Source: Paramecium sonneborni
Lineage: Eukaryota; Ciliophora; Oligohymenophorea; Peniculida; Parameciidae
NCBI GenBank assembly: GCA_905182985.1
Contig: CAJJDN010000008.1
Coordinates: forward strand, 515,740 to 579,739
Reading direction: 5' to 3'
DNA length: 64,000 bases
Position 1 is the first letter of the stretch. Every line of letters starts with the position of its first letter. The notes beneath the pieces were generated by a model, which was not told the origin of the DNA, searched no databases, and worked only from the letters and a program-made list of their open reading frames with translations. Shown here piece by piece: positions 1 through 12,769 of this stretch. Made by a program: the position numbers and the translations under genes.

Positions 1-266
1 TATTTTTTTTTGTGTGATTACAGTGATATAAAATTTACCAATTTTAGAATCTTAATAATAAATAGGCTTTGATGTAATAAATCTTATCATATATTCCATA
101 AAATTTAAGATCTATTTTTTGGGGTATGGCATTAGGATTTGTAAAATTATCAGGTTCTTATTAAAATTGTTAGTATTATTGCCCATATTAAGCAACATTA
201 CTGAATTATGCATTTTAATCAATTTACTATAGCTAATTATTATTTGGATCTAACTATTGTTATTAC

Positions 267-302
<36 letters not shown>

Positions 303-535
303 TACCATTATTATTATTGGTATTGTTATTATTAAATTTGTTATTGCTAAGGAACTATTTATTGATTTTAAAATTGCTAATTTTACTATATATTCGATTA
401 ACTTTATTGTTAAAATATTCCACTATAAGTTTATCCATATTAATTCATAACATTCTATCCATGAACAGGAGGGGCGTTTATATTTGATTATCCAAAAATG
501 CTGCTTCTAGCACTATTGGGTTAAATTGTATACAT
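1..535 (-). CDS. Gln-rich protein, 5' part (runs off left edge)
   Basis: Reads from an ATG at 535 to the window edge without any TGA (about 178 codons seen). In the ciliate code it is dominated by Gln, much of it from TAA/TAG codons; the (TAA)n run at about 260-340 gives a polyGln tract broken by Trp and Tyr. The first 30 residues are mixed (MYTIQPNSARSSIFGQ), and after the Gln tract come Asn/Gln/Pro-rich and then more ordinary sequence with Lys, Tyr and Ile. No signal peptide or recognised domain is visible; function unknown. The start lies only 28 nt from the divergent start at 564, so the two genes must share a very short promoter. A low-complexity or prion-like disordered protein is the most one can say. 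Confidence 0.6.
261..340. repeat. ATT/TAA trinucleotide microsatellite
   Basis: Near-pure TTA/ATT triplet run on the + strand (longest pure part about 265-298), inside the minus-strand Gln-rich gene, where it is read as TAA = Gln. Length polymorphism here would change a polyGln tract without breaking the frame. Confidence 0.85.
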
Positions 536-563
536 GTTTGAATTATTATTAAAATATTAAAAT

Positions 564-1039
564 ATGTCAAATGAGAATGCAATTGATTTAGTTTTGAAAA
601 ATTTAGATCAACAAGGATAACTGACTAAGGTAAATCCAAAATAAAAGCATCAAGTGTTTGAAATCTTTAATTAATCAAAAAGCAAAAAGTCAGGAGCGTC
701 AAACCTTTTTGAAAAAATGAGAAAGCGAAACTATTCAATAAGATAATGAATTATTATAGTTATTGGAAGTGGAAAAGGAATTCTTCCAATTATTTGATTT
801 TGAGCTCACGCTATTGGATTGTAAAGTGAAAGTAATCATTTTCTTTGAGTTGATTAAAAAAATTGGATTAAAATAATAAAGTGATTTGGACATTAATTTG
901 TCTATTTTAAAAAATATACAGTTGTTAAAACTTAGTATTATGAATAAATTAATCTCAATCAATAAAAAGTAGGTTAAATACACATTTTTAATTTTTTGCT
1001 TAATTAAAGAGAAAAGAATTACTCTAAGAATAATAATGA
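564..1039 (+). CDS. Small protein, possible FOP/FOR20-like N-terminus
   Basis: Starts MSNENAIDLVLKNLDQQGQL; the pattern DLVxxxLDQQGxLxxV...HQVFEIFN resembles the N-terminal module of the FOP/FOR20 (LisH) centrosomal family, which is inference only. To reach the stop TGA at 1037-1039 two introns are needed: about 698-725 (28 nt, weak GTC donor) and about 973-1009 (37 nt). Removing both gives exactly 137 codons including the stop. The middle is rich in Glu, Leu and Lys and helical. If the first intron is not real, the frame ends at TGA 747 after 61 residues and the rest is decayed. It lies 23 nt upstream of the next gene on the same strand. Confidence 0.45.
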
Positions 1040-1062
1040 TTTATTAATTCAATATTTTTATA

Positions 1063-1920
1063 ATGTTTTTGGAATTCTTTATTTTAATAAACATAATAGT
1101 TGGAGAGGAAATAGTAAAAGAAGTCAGTAGTGCATGTAGATGTCAGCAAATATTGAGTGAAAAAGATTGCAACTAAAAATGTAAATGGAATTTAGAGAAA
1201 AAAAAATGTTTTGATCGAAAGTGTACTGAAATAGAAGAAGAAGAAGCATGTTTTAGTAGGAATTGTAATTTTATTGAGAATTAATGCTAAAGCTTAGATG
1301 ATTGTAGCGATATTTTAATTAAATATTTTTGCAATTTAAATTCTAAATGCATTTATGATGATTAAAATCTAAATTGTAGAGATGAAATAAATGAAGAAAT
1401 AGATTGCAGTTCTTTTAAGACTAAGAAAAGTTGTTAAAATAATATAGATTCAAATAATAATTATTGTATCTGGATTGATAATGATGTAGAAGATGGATAT
1501 GTGAAATAACCTGGTAATGATTTTGGTACTTGTAAGAGTTATCCTTTTGAAACATGTGATAGTGCTAACCTAATATTTCATCCAATAGAGTTATGCGAAA
1601 GGAATTAATTTTAATGTATATGGTCGAACGAAAGTTGTTAGTAAAAGGATTGTACTTTGATGGGGAATGATGAATAATTGTGTAAAGAGAATTTTTCTTC
1701 AATAAGAGAGGGAAAAAAGATTTTATTATGTAGTTGGAATGTTGAGAAAAAGTAATGTGAAAATGGATTTAACGTTTCAACACTGAGAGAAGAATAATGC
1801 TATAATGAGAAAACATTATTTTAGTTAACATTTGATGAGGAAAATAAAAAATGTACAAAATGTCCTGGTATGGGATATATAATAGTGAGTAGTCTATTAT
1901 TTTAATTGATATTTTTGTGA
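1063..1920 (+). CDS. Short cysteine-rich surface protein
   Basis: Uninterrupted 285-residue frame in ciliate code. It opens with a hydrophobic leader (MFLEFFILINIIVG), continues as a Cys-rich ectodomain with Cys every 8-20 residues, and ends in a short hydrophobic tail (about GYIIVSSLLFQLIFL) directly before TGA, as expected for a GPI-attachment or membrane tail. Composition matches the neighbouring surface antigen, so it may be a truncated or miniature antigen paralogue. The stop is immediately followed by the ATG of the large antigen gene with no spacer, in the same frame. No specific function can be assigned; cell-surface location is inferred. Confidence 0.6.
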
Positions 1921-4900
1921 ATGAATATAAAGTTATTATATTAAAAAAGCTTGATGATTGCCTTACTTTTGAGTTTATTATTGTTTTATACACGTTGTTT
2001 TGATGTTAATTTATCTGAGTAATGTTAATGCCCAGATATAAAGAGTAGGAATGAATGTCAAAATAAATGCTAATGGGATAGTATTAAGAGTATATGTTAT
2101 GAGAAGAAGCTTGAAAGTGCAGGATCAATTTTTCCAATTAGTTAGTTATGTTTGAATGTAAAAAAGCCAGATACAGATTGTGCAATAACATTAGGATGTG
2201 CATATTACGAAGATAAAGAGAAAAAGATGATATGTGAATAATTTAGTGGATGTTAAGCTTATACAAGAAGAACAAATGAAGAATGTTAGAAGGTATCAAG
2301 ACAATGTACAAGTGATGGGTAAATATGCATTGATCCATTGAAATGTGAAGAATATTAGACTTAGATTTTGTGTTTGTAGAACAAAAGTATTTCAGGGACA
2401 GGGAAATGTAAATGGTCATAATAAGATAAAAAATGTTAAGATTAAGTGTGTACTGATGCATTAGAAACACTTACAACAGATGCTTAATGCTAAAGATTCT
2501 TATAAGGTTGTAAAACAACAGGTAAAGGTTGTGTGTAAGAACTTTAAAGTTGTTCTACTTATAAAATAGATGATTGTCTAGGTAAAATAGGTTCTGATGG
2601 TTATTGTTAAGAAAAGGATGGTACATGTCAGAAAATGCCTTGTAATGATGCTCCCGCATTTTATCATGATAAATAATGTTAAACATTTTAAATAGGTTGT
2701 GTATCTAAAGGAAAAGGTTGCATAGAATCTCCATTGTAATTATGTTCCACATATTAAGAAGAAGGACTTAATTGTTTGGTGTTGATAGGTTCAGATGGTC
2801 CTTGTGAAGCAACTCCTGATTAAAAAGTTTGCAGAGCTAGATAATGTTAGAGCTTGATGGGAACTACAAATAAAGAATGTGATTCATATAAAAAAGAATG
2901 TATAACAACAGGAGTAGAATGTACTGATAAATTATAATTATGTTCTACTTATTCAGATAATTGTGATGTCAGAATAGGATTAGATGGATTTTGTAAGACA
3001 GGTACTAACATAAATTGTGAATTACGATTATGTAGTGATGCTGATGTCTTACTATAAACTGATGAAGAATGTGATTCATTTTAAAAAGGTTGTCTTACGA
3101 CAGGTACAGGATGTACTAATATCAGAAAACCATGTAATCAATATAAAGGAACGAAAAGCACTTGTTCTTTGATTATTGGTTCTGATGGGAGATGCAAAGG
3201 AGATGATGATATTAAATAAGACAATTGCCTTATTGCTTCTTGTTCAGATGCTCCTAAAGAATATAAAACTCATGAAAAATGTAAAATCTTTCATTCCAGT
3301 TGTCTATCTAATGGAGCAGGATGTGAACTTTAAAATACTTGTTTATCTACTTTTAGTGAATTGGCTTGTAAAGGAACTTCTAATTGTTTATGGAATTCAA
3401 TCTGTGTTACTGCCAAATGCACATCTTATTATACTATCAATTTATGCAAGTAAAACAAAGAAAATGGTTTACCATGTTTTTGGACTGGTACATTCTGTAG
3501 ATTACTTGAATGTACTGATGCCCCAAATAAATACACTACTAATCAAGATTGTGATAAATTTTTACATGGATGTCTTACAACTTTAGTTGGGTGCATTCAT
3601 TAAACAAGTCCCTGTTCATCATATTCTGGAAAAGCTGATGAATGTAAGAGTTTTATAGGTAATGGCAAAAGATGTTGGGGTACTAACAATATTACAATAT
3701 AATCTTGCTCTGAAAGATTATGCTCTTTAGATACTACTAGTACTACTGATGAAGATTGCGATTAATTTCAATTCAAATGTAAAACTAAAGGAATTGGATG
3801 TATCAGTCCTAATGAACNTTATAAAATAGATGATTGTCTAGGTAAAATAGGTTCTGATGGTTATTGTTAAGAAAAGGATGGTACATGTCAGAAAATGCCT
3901 TGTAATGATGCTCCCGCATTTTATCATGATAAATAATGTTAAACATTTTAAATAGGTTGTGTATCTAAAGGAAAAGGTTGCATAGAATCTCCATTGTAAT
4001 TATGTTCCACATATTAAGAAGAAGGACTTAATTGTTTGGTGTTGATAGGTTCAGATGGTCCTTGTGAAGCAACTCCTGATTAAAAAGTTTGCAGAGCTAG
4101 ATAATGTTAGAGCTTGATGGGAACTACAAATAAAGAATGTGATTCATATAAAAAAGAATGTATAACAACAGGAGTAGAATGTACTGATAAATTATAATTA
4201 TGTTCTACTTATTCAGATAATTGTGATGTCAGAATAGGATTAGATGGATTTTGTAAGACAGGTACTAACATAAATTGTGAATTACGATTATGTAGTGATG
4301 CTGATGTCTTACTATAAACTGATGAAGAATGTGATTCATTTTAAAAAGGTTGTCTTACGACAGGTACAGGATGTACTAATATCAGAAAACCATGTAATCA
4401 ATATAAAGGAACGAAAAGCACTTGTTCTTTGATTATTGGTTCTGATGGGAGATGCAAAGGAGATGATGATATTAAATAAGACAATTGCCTTATTGCTTCT
4501 TGTTCAGATGCTCCTAAAGAATATAAAACTCATGAAAAATGTAAAATCTTTCATTCCAGTTGTCTATCTAATGGAGCAGGATGTGAACTTTAAAATACTT
4601 GTTTATCTACTTTTAGTGAATTGGCTTGTAAAGGAACTTCTAATTGTTTATGGAATTCAATCTGTGTTACTGCCAAATGCACATCTTATTATACTATCAA
4701 TTTATGCAAGTAAAACAAAGAAAATGGTTTACCATGTTTTTGGACTGGTACATTCTGTAGATTACTTGAATGTACTGATGCCCCAAATAAATACACTACT
4801 AATCAAGATTGTGATAAATTTTTACATGGATGTCTTACAACTTTAGTTGGGTGCATTCATTAAACAAGTCCCTGTTCATCATATTCTGGAAAAGCTGATG

Positions 4901-7900
4901 AATGTAAGAGTTTTATAGGTAATGGCAAAAGATGTTGGGGTACTAACAATATTACAATATAATCTTGCTCTGAAAGATTATGCTCTTTAGATACTACTAG
5001 TACTACTGATGAAGATTGCGATTAATTTCAATTCAAATGTAAAACTAAAGGAATTGGATGTATCAGTCCTAATGAACCTTGTTCATCATATACTGGAGAT
5101 TCTACTCTTTGTGCTTAATTCACAGGATCAGATGGAAAATGCTACAATGATCTTGATAACAAATCTTCATGCAGATAACTCATCTGTAATGATAATACCA
5201 CTGCTACAACTGATGATGAATGTTATTAATTTTTAGATCATTGTCTTTATGGAGGAGCTGGATGTATACTTAAAACTGAACCATGCATCAGTTATACAGG
5301 TTCCTCCATTGATATCTGCTCTTAATTTTAATCTAATGGTAAACAGTGTTGGTGGGTATCTGGCACTAATTGCGTAGAAAAAGAATGTGGTCATAATACC
5401 ACTGCAACAACTGATAGAGACTGTCAAGAATTTCTTTAAGACTGTGTTACAAATGGTGCAGGATGTTAACATTTCTCTCTTGATTGCAACTTATATAATG
5501 GCACTCAAACCACCTGCATGTCATTTAAAGGAAATAATAGACCTTGTATTTTACGAAGTTAATGTTCTCAAAAATCTTGCGATGAAGTTATAAACCCTAC
5601 TTCTAATACTGATTGTATTGTATATATGAAAACCTGCAGATTCGATGGTACAAAATGTATTATTGCACAACCTAATTGTGCTTTTTATATTGGAGATAGC
5701 ACACTTTGTTAATCTCTCTCAGATTCTAATAATTTAGGATGTTGGCTTCCAATTGGATCTAATGGATCATGCGTTAATCGATAATGTACAGACATAGGAT
5801 CAGCCATAAATTAATAAGATTGTGATAATTTTTTGATAGGATGTGTATTTGATGGAACATCATGCTAGTAAAAATAAAATAATTGCGAAGATTACACTAA
5901 TTTTACATAAGAGGCATGCAAATAAGTGAAAACAATTAATGGAAATAAATGCTGGAAGAATGAGAATTCAGACGGTAACTGTGAATCAATATCTTGTGAT
6001 AATAATATTGATTCCCCTTCAGAAGAAGTTTGTATTTCATATTTGAGTACATGTGTATTTACAGGAACAAAATGTACTACAATTAAGAATTCTTGTAGTT
6101 TATATACAGAATTTACAATAGATGCTTGTAAAGCAGTTAAGAAAATAGATGGTGATAAATGTTGGGCAATTGAAGATGGTAGTTGTATAGAAAGACAGTG
6201 TAGTGATGTAGTGGCATCAACAGATGTAATACTAAACAATGATAATTGTGTTGAATATTTAAAAACATGTAGATTAGGGATGTCAAATTAATGTATTGTA
6301 TCAAGAGCTAATTGTGCAGATTATGGACCTGAATTTTCTTTTGATGTATGCAGATAAATAACATCAACAAATGGAAATTAATGTTGGAAAATGGATTCTG
6401 AGAATGGTCAATGTGAGGAAGCTTTAAGTTCATGTAATTAATATAGTAATGCATCTTAAGATTTATGTTATAAAATTAAAGATAGTACTGGAAAATTATG
6501 TTGGAAATCTGGACCTGGAATTGGATCTTGTGAAGATAGAAATTGTTCAAATTAAGTTACTAATATTAGTTAATCTAATTGTTTTTAACATCTTTAGTCT
6601 TATACTTCTACAAATTAATGTGTTTATCCAGGAGTAGGATAAACATGTAAATAGATAGAAGATAATTGTTAAAAATATACAGGCTTCACTTAACAAGCAT
6701 GTAAAACAGTAACTACTCTTGATAATAAAAAATGTTGGAAAACAAGTGAAGGAATAGGAATTTGTGAAGAAAGAACTTGTGATTAAAATATAATTAATCC
6801 ATCATTTGAAAATTGTTAGGCTCATCTTACAATTTGCACATTTAATGGTAAGACATGTTAAAAAAAAGAGGATTATTGTTCTAATTATATAAATATGTCC
6901 CAAGAATAATGTCGAATAATTGTATCTAATATAGATGGAAGATGTTGGTCATTAACAACTGGAATAGGTTCTTGTATAAAAAGAGTATGTGAACATAATG
7001 CAACATCAATTTCTGATATAGTTTGTGAAGATTTTCTTAGTGGATGTATAACTAATTCAAAGGGATGTGTATTATCAACAACTGCATGCTCTACTTTTAG
7101 TGGTACAACAAGTTTATGTTATTCTATTAATGGATGCAAAAGAGATGAAAATATTATTGGTACTTGTGAAGTAAGAAATTGTTTAGATGATTAAGATTCT
7201 ATAACTGATGAGAATTGCCATAAATTCTTAGAAGGTTGTGTTACCAAAGGTAAAGGATGCATTTCAAAGACTGAACCATGTACATCATATTTGGGAAATA
7301 GAGAAACTTGTAAGAAATTCAAAGGAAATGGTAGAAGTTGTTGGAATACTTAGAATGCTACAGAAAGAACTCCATGTATTGATAGATTGTGCTCTGATAA
7401 TGATTATAGTACAACAGATTAAGATTGTGAAGCCTTTTCATTTGGATGTGTAACTAAAGGAATTGGATGTATTGATAAATCCTTACCTTGTTCAAAATAT
7501 TTAGGTACATAATTATCTTGTGCTACTTTTAAAGGATTAAATGGTACTAAGAAATGTTGGAATGTTGTTACAGCAACTACTACATCTGTTTGTATTGATC
7601 GATTATGTACTCATAATACTAAATCAACAACAGATAAAGATTGTGATGAATTCTTATCAGGCTGTATTACAAAAGGTACTGGTTGTGTCAATAGATAATT
7701 ATGTAAAAACTTTTTAGGAACAATCAAGACTTGTCCCAATTTCTCTGCTATTGATAAACCTTGTTAAGGAGTAAGCAATGTTGTTGCATCTTGTGAATCA
7801 GTTAATTGTTATGAAGCTCCTAATACAGCTGATTCTGATGTGGCTTGTGATAAATTTAAATCTACTTGTAAATCTACTGGATTTGGATGCGTTGCTTCCA

Positions 7901-9840
7901 TTACTTGTGAAGATATTCAAACTAAAGAAATTTGTAAAGCTAATCCCAACTGTATTTACACATAAAATTGTAGAGAATTACAAAAGGATTGTTCTGTATT
8001 CAAGACTTAAAGTCTATGTATCAATACACCTGTTTTAGTGGGCAATTTGAAATCGAGATGCTCTTGGCATTATAAAAGTGGTAAAGGTGTATGTGAAAAT
8101 TGGGAATGTTTTGATGCATCTAAGATGATTACTTCCCATGAAATTTGTAATGCATTAAATAAGAATTGTACTACTTCAGGAAATGGTTGTATTGAACTTG
8201 GTCCTTGTGCTACTTATATTACTTCGAATGTTTGTTAAGCAGCTAAAACTACTGATAAAGGAGACACGTGCATTTGGGATAAAACTTCATGTAGAGCTAA
8301 AAAATGCTCAGATGCATCTAAAGCATTTAAAAATGATGAAAAATGTGAAACATACTTAACGAAATGTTTAACTACAGGTTAAGGTTGTGAAAAACCACAT
8401 TTTGGCTGTGATAAAATTCTAACATAAGTCAGATGTACCATTGATACATAATCGAAACCTTGCCTTTGGAAAAATGGGAAATGTATTTCTCATAAATAAT
8501 GTTCTGATCACATTGATACAACTTTTGAAGGATGCTAATCATTTGGTGAAAAATGTGTTAGTGATGGTACAACTTGTTTATCCATGACATTATGTGAAAG
8601 ATACAAAAATGAAATTAGTTGTCTTTATGGAACTGATGGAATTTGCGGATGGTTACCTCCAAATGGCTCAAATCCTGCATAATGTGTTTTATTTAAAGAA
8701 TGCAAATAAGCTATCAGTTCAGATAATGCTACTTGTGGTTTATTTTCTAATTCATGTACTATATATAAACATACAACATGTTCTAAATTACCTATTTGCA
8801 TTAGTGATGGTAAATAATGTTTCCCAAAAGGAAAATGTGAAAGCTATTTAACTGAATAGGCCTGCTCCAATTTTGGTGATGATGGTAAATGCTTTTGGGA
8901 AGTAAAAGATTCTAAAACAAAATGTAGATTAAGAGAATGTACTGATGCTACTGTTTAAAATGCTAATAATATTGTAACACATTAAAGTTGTAATGCATTT
9001 TAAGCTATTAAATATTGCACTACTAATAGCATTGGATGTATAGATATGAATAAATGTGATAAATATGATAAAAATAGTTGTTTCATTGGAATAGATGGAG
9101 AATGCATTTTTGATAAAGAAAAATGTAGAATTAAAATTTGTACAGATTATAAAGAAGTTACTTCAGTAGAATGTAATCTAAAATTAAAAGGATGCATATC
9201 TGATGGTACTGTTTGTCTAACTAAATCAAATTGTGCAACATATCAAACCAAATTGGCCTGTCATTCTAATGGAATTGATGGAATATGTGTCTGGAACGAA
9301 GTGAAAAATCAAGATAATACAATAACATCAAATTGTAAACTTATGACAAAATGTGAGGATGCATATCAAGATTAAATAGCTTGCGAATTCAAAAAATACA
9401 CCTGTTAATATATTATAGATATTAATACTAAAATTAGTTAATGTGTTTCTCATAATTGTAGTTCTTTAGCTGAAGGAACAAATTGTCTTCCTATATATTC
9501 TTTTGATTAAAAAAAAGCAATAATTTGCATTCCTAATAAAGAAGCATTGAGTAATAATTCAACATCTAATACTAATTCTACATCTAACACAAATTCAACT
9601 TAAAATAATAAAATTTTGTGCATACAAGGGGATCCTGCATTATTAGAACAGTCTTATTGTCTTACTTATAGTGCCTATACTTATACTTTTGATTAATCTT
9701 AATCTAAATGTACTAAATGTAATAATAAAGAAAATATATCAGCTAATTCTATTCCAACTAATAATACCAATTAAACTGAAAATTATAGTGGTGTTATAAT
9801 AGCAATTGTAAGCATTCTTATTAGTTTTATTACATTTTGA
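1921..9840 (+). CDS. Giant GPI-type surface antigen (variable surface protein family)
   Basis: One open frame in ciliate code from ATG 1921 to TGA 9838. It has a signal peptide (hydrophobic core LMIALLLSLLLFY), then dozens of repeats with regularly spaced Cys in the style CxxxxxCxWxxGxGxCxxxxC, then a Ser/Thr/Asn-rich stretch near 9540-9600 and a C-terminal hydrophobic segment (VIIAIVSILISFITF) fitting GPI attachment. This is the architecture of Paramecium immobilisation/surface antigens, known to coat the cell and cilia with mutually exclusive expression. As written the frame encodes 2,639 residues, but 420 codons are duplicated around an n at 3818 and are probably an assembly artefact; merging gives about 2,219, within the usual size range. 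Confidence 0.88.
2559..5077. repeat. Direct repeat around n at 3818 (probable unmerged contig overlap)
   Basis: Positions 2559-3817 and 3819-5077 match base for base by eye over 1,259 bp, offset 1,260, and the repeat borders coincide exactly with the n. An internal antigen repeat would show divergence and would not end at a gap. The 1,260 offset is a multiple of three, so the antigen frame stays open and the error is easy to miss. Confidence 0.85.
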
Positions 9841-10439
9841 TATTGATTATGATCGTTATTATGGATATGATTTTATAATATTCTTAAAAACGGAATTATA
9901 AATTATTCTTATAGTTTCTATCTAACTTTTTTATTTTTTTTGTAAACATCAAATAAATGTAAATATTTTGGAGGAAGTAATATTATCTATTTCATTATTT
10001 TTATTCGTTTCTCTAAAAAATATTGATGTCAAAATGTTAAAAAAAAAAAAACTCGTTTTGAATTTGAATTAAATAAAATGAGAATGATTAATCAAAGATG
10101 ATTTAATTCTTGGCAGAATTTAAATTAAAATGAGATTTAATCATTAATTTCTAATTGTTTATATTATAATTATATGTTGTTTTATGAAAATATAAGTATA
10201 AAATGGTTATTGTTTATGTTTAAAAACATTCTCAAAGGATGCTTCATAAGGGATTCATTATTAATAATAAGTCATTTGATATTTTAAATTACTAAAAATT
10301 TTTAAAGATTTTTTTACCTTCATGCTTTTTAATTGCCTAGGATACTTGATAGCAAATGACTAATCTAAACACGAAGTTTCTCTAAACACATCCCCGCTAG
10401 GTTTAACAATAAAAGTAAAAACTAAATATACTTATATAG
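9841..10439. other. Intergenic spacer, antigen to kinase
   Basis: About 600 bp of AT-rich DNA with an A-run near 10040 and short low-complexity stretches. I see no gene, RNA or clear signal in it. It must hold the antigen 3' end and the kinase promoter. Confidence 0.6.
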
Positions 10440-11786
10440 ATGACTAGTACAGATTCATAAATAGCTTTCATACCAAGAGGTACAATCGATAGTGTATTAA
10501 CATGGTTTCGTTCAATAAATGAAGGTATTTTTGAATATATATATTAAGTAAATAAAACAGGAACAATGGACTTAGAAAGTATAGATCGTAACATTAAGGT
10601 CACAATTGACATAGAGTTAAAGAATTTGCAGAATTTAGAACGTCTTCTTCGTGGTAAAGTACTTTTTAAAAGACGACCTTGCTTTAAAAGAATAAATCGT
10701 ATTGCCAATAATATTTGTATGAAATTATTATCAAGCTAGTTATTTTATAAATAGAAGGAACCAATAACTTGATGGTAGAGAAGATGGCATACTTTCCACA
10801 TGTTTGTTACGATACATCAAATTTAACACGTTTTGTATTAAATAAACTTATCACATCAAGGAATAAATAAAGTAGGAATAAATGATTCTGAATAACTTAA
10901 GGGATCATCCTCATCCAAATATAATTTAATTGGAGGAAATTTCATGTGATGACACTTCTTTATCGATATTACTTGAGTTTTGTGCTGGAGGAGATTTACT
11001 AAAGGTTTTAAATTAAAAGAACAACGAAATCAACCATTAATTGGTGATGAAAAAATTATTAAACGGTATATTAAATAAATATTTAATTAGTTGTTTAACA
11101 TCTTCATTCTTTGGATATACTTCACAGAGATATAAAACTATAGAATGTTTTACTAAGAATTCCTAACGATGTCAGCAGTCTCGTTTTGGCAGATTTTGGA
11201 TTAGCTTGTCATAAATCTTAAATTCCTTATTATAATACAAGGTATTAACATATTGATTCTTAGATGTGGAACACCAGGTTATACAGCTCCTGAAGTATTT
11301 ACTTAATCCATTTACGATGCCAAGGCTGACATATTTAGTTGTGGTGTAATGTTTTTTAATTTGTAAATCTACTTTTCTACTTTTAGATTAACATTAAAAA
11401 ATCCCTTTGGATCTTCTAGAAACCCCTAAGCATTACTTTAGAAAAATATGGCTGTAGATTATGATTTGACTCATTTGGATATCATAAAAACTTAAAATCC
11501 TTATGCATATGATTTAGTTCTTTAAATGCTATAAAAAGATCCAAAATTGCGACCTTCAGCTACTCAATGTTTATAACATCCTTTCTTTAACTAAATAATA
11601 GTTGAATAAAAGGAAGATTCGACTTTTGACAATATTCAGTAAGTTTTAAATAATTCATAATAGATTCAATAATCCTATCCATCAAGCAGTAAAAATAAAT
11701 TAAACGAAGCCGCATCAAATGCCATAGTTTAAATGATTACTTCTCAATATTTATCAAATGATTATTAAATATTATGTATACATTGA
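10440..11786 (+). CDS. Serine/threonine protein kinase
   Basis: Five micro-introns (about 24, 19, 25, 22 and 24 nt; the second is 10717-10735) give exactly 410 residues. After an N-terminal region of about 95 residues, kinase motifs appear in order: a weak Gly loop (LDGREDGILSTC), the beta-3 Lys (FCIKQ), helix C Glu, HPNIIQLEE, hinge EFCAGGDL, HRDIKLQN with the catalytic Asp, DFGLA, an activation segment ending GTPGYTAPEVF, a conserved Asp (KADIFSCGV), and RPSATQ near the end of the domain. The APE and DFG elements predict an active enzyme, but the Gly loop lacks a clean GxGxxG. The C-terminal tail is Gln/Ser-rich. It looks like a CAMK/ULK-type ciliate kinase; the exact family and substrate are unknown. 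Confidence 0.85.
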
Positions 11787-11946
11787 ATAGGAATTTATTT
11801 TTTTAAAATATTATAAAAATATAAACAAATTTTAATATTTAAGAAACAACTTCTTAGATAATTTCGCTGATTAGCCCAAAGATTGAAAAATATAAAAGGG
11901 TAATTATATAGTGCAAAGTACAACTTCATGGTTATTCGACTTAGAA

Positions 11947-12690
11947 TCAGCATCCAAATATTTTAATATTTAAATTAATTCCTGAAGGCTTTACTTTTAT
12001 TATTATTAATGTAGGTTGCATTGAAATATCCATAACCATTAAAAATTGTTACATAAAAATTCTTGGTTTGATTAAAATGTTAAATTTCTTTGCTTCTTTG
12101 AGACTATCTTTTGTGAAATCATAATTAATTGATCTATAAACAATATTTAAATTAACAATTGAATATAGAAAATTAAGTATTAAGTTTGACTTAATTATAA
12201 ATATCTCTTTCTATTACTTTGTTTTGCTTGAATCTTATTTAACAATTCTTTTAAATCTTATGAATATATCTTAATTATTATATTTAAAATCTAGAAATAT
12301 AAATAATAAATGGCTATTTATATTCACAACACCTCGAAAAATACTTCCTTTTTTATATTATTTAATTAAATGGATTTTTTCTGATATTGATATAAGTTTA
12401 GAATTTTCTATAACCTCAGAATAATAATCAACTTTATCTAGAAAATAATATTAAATTGATTCTTAACCTAACAAATTCTTAGAGATTAATATTATTATCT
12501 GAGATTTTTTATGAAAACAATATTCTTGATAATCATTTTTTAGATTGAATTTTGAGTTTGCATTTGAGGATATTAGATTGTTTTTTAAATTTAAATATAT
12601 TTTGCTCTTCTAATGCAATTTTGTAAAATTTATATTTATTTGTTATCAGAGTATTTAAACGTAAGTTTATTGATATAAATAGTAATTATC
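11947..12690 (-). pseudogene. Unknown gene, probably decayed or mis-sequenced
   Basis: Minus-strand coding-like sequence with ciliate codon habits. One frame stays open from about 12550 down to TGA at 11947-11949, with stretches such as LLGQESIQYYFLDKVDYYSE and FTKDSLKEAKKFNILIKPRI. Upstream, about 12540-12690, equally good sequence continues in another frame (KIALEEQNIFKFKKQ), and dropping one A from an A6 run near 12530 joins them. Near 12050 an alternative frame also looks coding, suggesting a second slip. No initiating ATG is found before a TGA at about 12690. No domain is recognised. Either a pseudogene or a gene with homopolymer errors. Confidence 0.4.
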
Positions 12691-12769
12691 AAAAAAATAT
12701 ATAATAAATGTACTGCATTCAAATCTGACAACAGCAGAAATAAATATTAAAGATATTATTCTAAAAAAA

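Noticed and set aside
208..487. Poly-Ile/Leu open frames on the + strand
   Set aside because: They are translations of the TTA/ATT microsatellite in other frames; the minus-strand Gln-rich frame explains the DNA.
1918..1920. TGA read as an amino acid (one fused antigen)
   Set aside because: A hydrophobic tail before it and a signal peptide after it fit two proteins better; kept as an alternative in the findings.
3176..4846. Two identical 136-residue + frames at 3176 and 4436
   Set aside because: Out-of-frame shadows of the antigen, seen twice because of the artefactual duplication.
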